NCBI GenBank assembly: GCA_963592135.1 | Contig: CAVAVP010000029.1 | Location: 1 to 21,913 of the forward strand | Direction of reading: 5' to 3' | Length of the DNA: 21,913 nt | From: UBA3700 sp963592135 | Lineage (GTDB): Bacteria > Bacillota > Clostridia > Christensenellales > UBA3700 | Shown: piece after piece, positions 16,819 to 21,913 of the stretch | How positions within the stretch are numbered: the stretch's first letter is position 1 | Layout of the letters: every line of letters starts with the position of its first letter | The notes under the pieces: generated by a model | Seen by the model: only the letters and a program-made list of their open reading frames with translations | Told to the model about the DNA's origin: nothing | Database searches by the model: none | Program-made: the position numbers and the translations under genes

Positions 16819-17157
16819 ATGTGCTTTAAAAAGAAAAAAATTGAAGAAGAAATTGATATTTATATTGAAGACCGAAAAACAATTTTATTAACAAGCCAAG
16901 AGATAGATATCTTAATTGAATTGGATAGAAATAAAATTTTTAAAACAGAGCTTTTAAGTATTCAAGAAGAACTTAAATATCTTTCTCCTAGAGATAATCA
17001 AGTTGTTTATGAAATAGATAAGAAAATTCGCGATAAAATCGGGGAATTAAGACTTTTGTTTAATAGATTAGTTGGACAGGATAAAGAATATATAGAATCT
17101 CTTGTTTTGGAAATAAAGGTCTTAATTAAAGAAAGAAATGCTAAGGAGATAAAATGA
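16819..17157 (+). CDS. Small charged helical protein, unknown function
   Basis: I do not recognise this 112-residue protein. It is predicted to be almost entirely alpha-helical and strongly charged (Lys/Glu), with hydrophobic residues in heptad-like spacing from about 12 to 108 and no Cys beyond residue 2. The N-terminus, MCFKKKK, is nearly repeated by the next protein (MCFRKKN), suggesting a shared N-terminal determinant for membrane or partner contact. GAGGGA (16808-16813) is six bases before the ATG, which lies one base after the SPFH stop; the TGA overlaps the next start region. Tight packing means it is made together with the SPFH protein. Coding reality is supported by position, ribosome binding site and frame length. 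Confidence 0.75.
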   Translation: MCFKKKKIEEEIDIYIEDRKTILLTSQEIDILIELDRNKIFKTELLSIQEELKYLSPRDNQVVYEIDKKIRDKIGELRLLFNRLVGQDKEYIESLVLEIKVLIKERNAKEIK

Positions 17158-17729
17158 TGTGCTTTAGAAAGAAAAATATATTTGATGAAATTACTAAAGA
17201 AGAAATAATTGATGCTATTTGTCAATTAGAAAGAGAAGAGGAATTAATTGAAGAAAAGATATCTTTGTATAGTAATAAAATTATTATTTTAATGGAAGAT
17301 GGGAAAAAAGCAGAAGATAGAATAAGTAAACTTTTTATTGTTAAGAAAATATCCAATGAAAATGAAATTAGAGATAGAAGTATAAAGCAAGGCCTTTATA
17401 TTTTATATAACATAAAGATGGCAAATAGATTAAAGGATGCTTTTGAAAATAATGATTTAATTAAAAGGGTAAGTGGATTAAAACTTTTATCTTGTTTGCA
17501 GGATCAAAAAGAATTAGCAATTTTCTTAAATAAGGCGCTAGATACTAAGGTTTTAGAAGAAGATGTTTTAACAAATGCTGATGATATGTTTGTATCTATT
17601 AATGAAATGTATAATGAAAATTTAAAAATTTATGGCATAACAAGCATGCAGGAAGATGAGCTTTTGTCATTGTTTGAGATTAAAGAAGATGACGAAGAGC
17701 AAGGTAAGATAATAATAGAGGAAAAATGA
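17157..17729 (+). CDS. Helical protein of unknown function, possibly PspA/ESCRT-III-like
   Basis: This 190-residue, all-helical protein is not one I recognise. An N-terminal MCFRKK is followed by a charged helix (about 12-45, DAICQLEREEELIEEKISLYS), a short turn at EDGKK, a longer helix (about 50-100), a more hydrophobic segment (RVSGLKLLSCLQDQKELAIFL), and an acidic C-terminal tail with a final DELLSLFEIKE helix. This order (basic start, helical hairpin, short helices, acidic tail with a terminal helix) recalls ESCRT-III/PspA proteins, but no diagnostic motif is present, so this is only a hypothesis. AAGGAG (17143-17148) serves either ATG 17154 or ATG 17157; the latter gives an N-terminus matching its neighbour. 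Both are coupled to the preceding stop. Confidence 0.72.
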   Translation: MCFRKKNIFDEITKEEIIDAICQLEREEELIEEKISLYSNKIIILMEDGKKAEDRISKLFIVKKISNENEIRDRSIKQGLYILYNIKMANRLKDAFENNDLIKRVSGLKLLSCLQDQKELAIFLNKALDTKVLEEDVLTNADDMFVSINEMYNENLKIYGITSMQEDELLSLFEIKEDDEEQGKIIIEEK

Positions 17730-18247
17730 TGAACGAATTTAGATGTCCAATATGTGGTGGAGAGCTATCTTTAGAAGATAAAAATTATGGATTAGCAAAA
17801 TGTTTAAATTGTGGAAATAAAACTAAAATAGAATTAGGTTTGCTTAAGGATATGCCTGCTGCTATATCAGTTCCACCGCAAGAGCAAAAAAATAATTTGT
17901 TTGAAACTACAAGTAAAGAAGAAATAGAGCAAAAACAAAAAGATAAATCTGCAATTGGTATGGTGAAATTTTCGAATATTTCTATACTTTTGATGGGAAT
18001 TTCAATTTTGTTTTATTCCTTGTATTTAGTATTTTTGATTATTAAGAAAGATTCTACTCAAATTGTTCAAGCTCTTTTAGTTCTTGGTATAGCTTTTATT
18101 TTTTCTATCATTTGTATTGTGGTCTCTAAAATCAAAGTAAGAACTATTAAATTGTCTAATTTTTTTTCATCGTTTAAACTTTTTTTTATTTTTCTAATTT
18201 TTGCATTTCTTGTATATTTATCTATTATAAAATATATAATTATATAA
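17729..18247 (+). CDS. Zinc-ribbon membrane protein, unknown function
   Basis: The 172-residue product begins with one zinc ribbon (FRCPICGGELSL ... LAKCLNCGNKTKI, two CxxC pairs), followed by a polar linker of about 40 residues and three hydrophobic membrane segments (about 75-105, 113-138 and 148-172), the last ending at the C-terminus. The layout resembles YdjG-type proteins, a cytoplasmic zinc ribbon on a membrane anchor. It is the last gene of the SPFH cluster and probably the membrane partner of that complex (inference from context). AGAGG (17717-17721) is seven bases before the ATG at 17729; an ATG at 17726 is also in frame. Its start overlaps the previous stop (ATGATG). No terminator hairpin is seen before the lysA promoter. 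Confidence 0.75.
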   Translation: MNEFRCPICGGELSLEDKNYGLAKCLNCGNKTKIELGLLKDMPAAISVPPQEQKNNLFETTSKEEIEQKQKDKSAIGMVKFSNISILLMGISILFYSLYLVFLIIKKDSTQIVQALLVLGIAFIFSIICIVVSKIKVRTIKLSNFFSSFKLFFIFLIFAFLVYLSIIKYIII

Positions 18248-18255
18248 AACGCGCA

Positions 18256-18285
18256 TTGACTTATATACTAATAAGTTGCTAAAAT
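18256..18285 (+). promoter_or_regulatory. lysA-M50-scpAB promoter with palindrome in the spacer
   Basis: TTGACT (18256-18261), an 18-base spacer and an extended -10 TGCTAAAAT (18277-18285). Within it, ACTTAT (18259-18264) and ATAAGT (18271-18276) form a perfect inverted repeat around a six-base centre, overlapping the -35 and filling the spacer: where a repressor would sit. Transcription would begin near 18292, which rules out the upstream GTG at 18289 as the lysA start. Confidence 0.65.
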
Positions 18286-18315
18286 AGTGTGGAAGTTTTG
18301 ACAAGGAGAAATGTT

Positions 18316-19596
18316 ATGCGTTTTAGCGATACTTTGAATATTAATGATTTAGGACATCTAGAAATTGGTGGCTGTGATGTAGTGGATTTAGTCACTAAAT
18401 ATTCATCTCCATTGTATGTTCTTGATGAACAGCATATAAGAGAAGTTTGTAGAAAGTTTAAACGTTCGGTTTTAAAAAACTATGGTTTAGGTAATATGGC
18501 TTATGCTTCAACAGCTTTTTCGTGTATAGCACTATATAAGCTTTTACAAGAAGAAGATGTTGAATTAGTAGTTTACTCTGGCGGAGAACTTTATACTGCG
18601 ATTAAGGCTGGTTTTGATTTGAAAAAAGCCTATTTATGCGGAAACAACAAAACTGAAGCTGAACTTAGAATGGCAATTGAAAATCATATTGGTCGTATAG
18701 TTGTTGGAAATGTTGATGAAATAAAGATTATTGATGCGCTATGCGAAGAATATAAAGTTAAACAAAACATAATGATTTCCATAAATGGAGATGTAGAATC
18801 TAATTTTGGTTTTTCTATTTTGAAAAATGAAGCATTAGAAATAGTAGAACTAATTGAAAAATGCGCTAACTTGCATTTTTATGGTTTAAGTAGTCAAATT
18901 TCATCACCTACAGCAGATTCTACAAAATATGTAATTTTAATTACAGCTTTAATTGAGTTTATGAAAAAATTGAAAGCTGAAGGTGTTGAGATTGAGGAAA
19001 TTGCCTTTGGCGGTGGATTTGGACCATATTATTCATCAAATACGAAGATGTTTAATGAAGATAACTATGATGAATATGGTAGACTTATCTCTAAACTTGT
19101 AATAGATAGTTTAATTGAAAATAATTTAAATAAACCAAGATTAGTTATTCAGCCAGGAAGATCGGTAATGTCTGAAGCTGGAATAACTTTATATAGAATT
19201 GGAAGTATAAAAGAAACTGAATATGGTAAGAAATTTATAGCAATTGATGGCGGAATGTTTGATAATATGACAACGTTGTTCTTAGGTAATACATACGAGG
19301 TAATGTTAGCAAATAAGGCTGAAGATAGACCTTCAAGTTTGGTTTCTATTGCAGGAAAGAGTTCGGAAAAAGAAAATATTATTTTTAACGATATTGTTCT
19401 TCCTGAAATAAATAGAGATGATATTTTAGCACTTTTGTCTACAGGTGATTTTAAATATGCGCTATCAAATAATATGAATAGAAATTTATTACCAACAGTG
19501 ATATTTGTTAAAGACGGAAAGAGTGGTATTGTTATTAAGGGGCAAACATATGAAGACATTTTAAAAAATGATGTAGAAGAAGTGGAGATGTCGTAA
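18316..19596 (+). CDS. lysA: LysA-family protein with replaced active site, probable pseudoenzyme
   Basis: Overall sequence, order of motifs and length (426 residues) are those of meso-diaminopimelate decarboxylase, a PLP enzyme with an alanine-racemase-type barrel and C-terminal beta domain. Retained: VYSGGELYTAIKAGF, CGNNKTEAEL, FGGGFGPYY, IDGGMFDN and LLSTGDF. Lost: the PLP lysine in YAxKA is T66 (YASTAF); SKFG is SNFG (N163) with the preceding HTHxxxxTG segment missing; HIGSQ is YGLSSQ (189-194); EPGR is QPGR (Q279); the arginine after GGMxDN is Thr; and the catalytic CESGD is SEKEN (350-354). The frame is intact, so this is not simple decay. AAGGAG (18303-18308) is seven bases before the ATG. 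It most likely cannot decarboxylate DAP; a regulatory or partner role is possible. It is followed within one base by the M50 gene. Confidence 0.85.
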   Translation: MRFSDTLNINDLGHLEIGGCDVVDLVTKYSSPLYVLDEQHIREVCRKFKRSVLKNYGLGNMAYASTAFSCIALYKLLQEEDVELVVYSGGELYTAIKAGFDLKKAYLCGNNKTEAELRMAIENHIGRIVVGNVDEIKIIDALCEEYKVKQNIMISINGDVESNFGFSILKNEALEIVELIEKCANLHFYGLSSQISSPTADSTKYVILITALIEFMKKLKAEGVEIEEIAFGGGFGPYYSSNTKMFNEDNYDEYGRLISKLVIDSLIENNLNKPRLVIQPGRSVMSEAGITLYRIGSIKETEYGKKFIAIDGGMFDNMTTLFLGNTYEVMLANKAEDRPSSLVSIAGKSSEKENIIFNDIVLPEINRDDILALLSTGDFKYALSNNMNRNLLPTVIFVKDGKSGIVIKGQTYEDILKNDVEEVEMS

Positions 19597-19597
19597 A

Positions 19598-20323
19598 ATG
19601 TTAGTTTCAATTTTTAGAAATTCAAGTACTTTTTTAGAAGCAATAGTATTGCTTTGTGCTTATGCAATAGTTTTGTTAGCAGCAATTATCTTACATGAAT
19701 TAGGACATGGTTATGTTGCATATTTAAATGGCGATGAAACCGCTAAAAAGGCCGGTAGATTATCTTTAAACCCAGCAAAGCATTTGTCTCTTGTAGGAAC
19801 AATCATGATGTTGCTTGTAGGATTTGGTTGGGCAAAACCTGTACCTATTGATCCAAGAAATTTTAGAGAATATAAAAAAAGTATGATTTTAACATCTTTA
19901 GGTGGTGTTATTGTTAATCTTAGCCTTGCTTTTATTAATTCTGTAGGCCTTGCTTTGTTGTTAAAATTTGCGCCTTTCAGTTTTCCGTCTAGAAATTTTG
20001 AGTATTATTTAGTACAGTTTTTCTTGTATTTGTTCTATCTTGGAATGCAAGTAAATGTTTTGCTTATGGTGTTTAATTTGCTTCCAATTTATCCACTTGA
20101 TGGTTTTAGAATTATAGAAACATTGGCAGAGCCGGATAATAAATTTGTTAACTTTATGTATAGATATGGAAACTGGGTAATGATAGCATTTATTGGTATT
20201 TCCTTTATTTCGTCAAGTACCTTTGGAACTTCTTTGTTTGGAATGGTAAATGATTTAGCTCAATTGATTTTCAATAAAATTTGGGTCTCTATTTTAGGTG
20301 TAGGTATAGGAGTAAGCGTCTAA
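19598..20323 (+). CDS. M50 family (site-2 protease-like) membrane metallopeptidase
   Basis: The 241-residue membrane protein has the zinc motif HELGH (H33, E34, H37) inside its first membrane segment and the third ligand in NLLPIYPLDG (D168) in a later segment, the arrangement of YwhC/FtsH-independent small site-2 proteases that cut within the membrane. About five to six membrane segments are visible. It has no PDZ domain. GGAG (19584-19587) lies ten bases before the ATG. The lysA-M50-scpA-scpB order recurs in Clostridia, and M50 and scpA overlap by one base (TAATG). The substrate is unknown; the physical coupling to ScpA suggests only co-expression. Confidence 0.9.
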   Translation: MLVSIFRNSSTFLEAIVLLCAYAIVLLAAIILHELGHGYVAYLNGDETAKKAGRLSLNPAKHLSLVGTIMMLLVGFGWAKPVPIDPRNFREYKKSMILTSLGGVIVNLSLAFINSVGLALLLKFAPFSFPSRNFEYYLVQFFLYLFYLGMQVNVLLMVFNLLPIYPLDGFRIIETLAEPDNKFVNFMYRYGNWVMIAFIGISFISSSTFGTSLFGMVNDLAQLIFNKIWVSILGVGIGVSV

Positions 20324-21165
20324 TGGCTGATAAAATTTTTGAATATCATCCCGCTAGTGTTGTTAGTTTAAAAATTGAGGATTTTAGTGGTCCTATTGAT
20401 GTTTTATACAAGTTAATTACTGAAAATGATGCATATGGAAGTTTATATGACATAAGAACTTTTCCGTTGCATTTAGTTACAGATCAATTTGTTTTTTATC
20501 TTGGGCAATTAGATAAAATTGATGCAGATGTAGCTTCAGATTTTATAAAAATAGCAACAACTCTATTAAAAATAAAAGCATCCGTTCTTGCGTATGTTCC
20601 TGTTGACGATGATGGCGAGGAATTTGAAGCCATAGATTTTGATGCAGAGACTGAATTAAGGCGTAGATTGGAAATTTATAAGATAGTACAAGATAATGTT
20701 CAAATTTTAAAAAGTAGAGAAAAAATAAATAGAATAAACCGTCAACCAAAATATTCTGATTCAGATGCTATTATTGTTATAAACAAATTTAACATAAATA
20801 AACTTTTGGATGCTTTTGGTGAAATTGTAATGTTAATGGATGAAAGAGTTCAAAATCCGTTAGGAATGCAAAATAAGACAATTCCTAAGGATCCATATCC
20901 ATTATCTGAAGAATCTGTAAGATTGACAAAAATGCTTCATACAAAGAAAAAGGTAGGTTTTTATTCGTTATTTGATAAGAAAATTACAAAGGGGCAAGTT
21001 ATTTCCGATTTCCAAGCTTTGTTAAGACTTGTATCAAAGCAAGTATTGCTTGTTAAGCAAGAGAGTGATAAAGATGAAATAGAAATAGAATTTAACCCAG
21101 AATTAGATGTAGAGGGTGTTAATTTAGAAGCACTTGCTTCAGTTGATGGCTCGGAGGAAGAATAA
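20323..21165 (+). CDS. scpA: ScpA, kleisin subunit of the SMC-ScpAB condensin
   Basis: The 280-residue kleisin bridges the SMC dimer and binds ScpB to organise and segregate the chromosome. The N-terminal domain shows FSGPIDVLYKLITEND and the helix DVASDFIKIATTLLKIKASVLA, as in ScpA; the C-terminal winged helix is near 225-265 (KKVGFYSLFDKKITKGQVISDFQALLRLV region), followed by an acidic tail. The ATG at 20323 overlaps the M50 stop (TAATG), with AGGAG (20308-20312) ten bases upstream; an in-frame TTG at 20281 would add 14 residues unlike the family and is rejected. Its stop overlaps the scpB start in the same TAATG way. Confidence 0.94.
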   Translation: MADKIFEYHPASVVSLKIEDFSGPIDVLYKLITENDAYGSLYDIRTFPLHLVTDQFVFYLGQLDKIDADVASDFIKIATTLLKIKASVLAYVPVDDDGEEFEAIDFDAETELRRRLEIYKIVQDNVQILKSREKINRINRQPKYSDSDAIIVINKFNINKLLDAFGEIVMLMDERVQNPLGMQNKTIPKDPYPLSEESVRLTKMLHTKKKVGFYSLFDKKITKGQVISDFQALLRLVSKQVLLVKQESDKDEIEIEFNPELDVEGVNLEALASVDGSEEE

Positions 21166-21913
21166 TGGAAAATTTAGTAAATGTAATTGAGGCCATGATT
21201 TTTGCGGCAGGAAACGCTATCTCTAAAAAAGAGATATTAGATCACTTGCCTGAAGATGTATCAAGAAAGAATTTAAATGATGCAATAGATAAATTGGCTG
21301 AAAAATATAGCGGAGATTGCGGTATTTTACTACAACAATTTGAAGATAAAGTCCAATTTTGCTCAAATGATAAATATGGAGAAATAGTATCAAATGCTCT
21401 TCAACCTGTTAAGGAAAAAGAATTAACAAAGAGTTTAATGGAAGTTTTATCTATTATAGCGTATTATCAACCAATAAAGAAAAGTTCAATTGAGGAACTT
21501 CGTGGTGAAGTTGCTGCAGATTATGCAATATCAATGCTGCTTAAGGCGGATTTGATTTGTGTAGCAGGATATGACGCGACGCCCGGTCGACCACTTTTAT
21601 ATGCTACAACTGATGGATTCTTAAAGAAATTTGATTTAAGAGATTTATCAGATTTGCCGGGAATAGAAGATGTAAAACAACGTATGTATGAACTTGGAAA
21701 TTTCAACGTTCAAAAAGAGGGACTATATAGGGAAGAGGATAGTGACGATGAACCAACTGATGCTCAATTACAGCAAGAGTCAGAATTTGGAGAATTTGGA
21801 GACTTAGATAATGGTATGCCAACATTCTTAGATGAAGAGGAAGTTGAAGAATATTCAGGTGAGGAAAGTGAACTTGGCGAATTAGAAGAAATAGAGGTAG
21901 AAGAAAATAACAA
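21165..21913 (+). CDS. scpB: ScpB, winged-helix partner of ScpA (3' end outside window)
   Basis: The frame is open from the ATG at 21165 to the right edge (249 codons, no stop). The start MENLVNVIEAMIFAAGNAISKKEIL and the segment LSIIAYYQPIKKSSIEELRGE, then TPGRPLLYATTDGFLKKFDLRDLSDLPG, are characteristic ScpB sequences of its two winged-helix domains (residues 1 to about 165). ScpB dimers bind the kleisin ScpA in the SMC complex. From about residue 190 the protein continues as a very acidic Glu/Asp-rich tail of at least 55 residues that runs off the window, longer than the tail of most ScpB proteins. GGAGG (21153-21157) lies seven bases before the ATG, which overlaps the scpA stop by one base. 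Confidence 0.94.
   Translation, partial: MENLVNVIEAMIFAAGNAISKKEILDHLPEDVSRKNLNDAIDKLAEKYSGDCGILLQQFEDKVQFCSNDKYGEIVSNALQPVKEKELTKSLMEVLSIIAYYQPIKKSSIEELRGEVAADYAISMLLKADLICVAGYDATPGRPLLYATTDGFLKKFDLRDLSDLPGIEDVKQRMYELGNFNVQKEGLYREEDSDDEPTDAQLQQESEFGEFGDLDNGMPTFLDEEEVEEYSGEESELGELEEIEVEENN

Noticed and set aside
19149..19610. 153-residue open frame on the minus strand opposite lysA
   Set aside because: It mirrors a strongly coding plus-strand gene, has no ribosome binding site and reads as low-complexity Ser/Ile/Leu; the same holds for the other minus-strand frames, such as those within ktrB, rimO and pnp.
20281..20322. TTG 20281 as the scpA start
   Set aside because: It would add 14 residues lying inside the M50 gene and unlike ScpA, while ATG 20323 has an AGGAG and the TAATG overlap also seen at the scpA-scpB junction.

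Overview
The window is a gene-dense, very AT-rich stretch of chromosome from a low-GC Gram-positive bacterium, most likely a member of the Clostridia (Bacillota). The evidence is a B. subtilis-like core gene order (rpsO-pnp-M16 peptidase ... ftsK/spoIIIE-pgsA-rimO-cinA-recA-rny), HemZ, RNase Y, a KtrB-type K+ transporter, ScpA/ScpB, strong AGGAGG-type ribosome binding sites, and normal use of TGA as stop. Every convincing gene is on the + strand. I see no mobile element, CRISPR array, rRNA or tRNA.

Layout. 2-916: 3' part of hemZ (cut by the window edge). 929-1359: rpsO with its own promoter, a structured leader and a terminator. 1433-3568: pnp and its terminator. 3717-6424: M16B peptidase and KtrB. 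6576-13550: a tight run ftsK, pgsA, rimO, cinA, recA (DNA translocation, phospholipid synthesis, ribosomal protein modification, NAD salvage, recombination). 13659-15366: rny and terminator. 15367-15695: about 330 bases without a gene. 15696-18247: a promoter and a four-gene cluster (SPFH/zinc-ribbon protein, two small charged helical proteins, a zinc-ribbon membrane protein) that interrupts the housekeeping order. 18256-21913: promoter, a LysA-family gene, an M50 site-2-type protease, scpA and the first part of scpB (cut by the edge), packed head to tail.

Three things stand out. (1) PgsA carries an extra C-terminal domain of about 73 residues that aligns without gaps to the C-terminal winged-helix (gamma) domain of the FtsK encoded directly upstream: a phospholipid synthase with a chromosome-translocase DNA-binding module. 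(2) The lysA gene sits in its usual place before M50-scpA-scpB and is intact, but the PLP-binding lysine and most other catalytic residues of diaminopimelate decarboxylase are replaced, so it looks like a pseudoenzyme. (3) The SPFH/zinc-ribbon cluster resembles the B. subtilis pspA-ydjGHI membrane-stress operon in content, but with two unrecognised small proteins, sharing the N-terminus MCF[K/R]KK, where a PspA would be expected.

All calls come from reading the sequence and from remembered family signatures; no database search was run.
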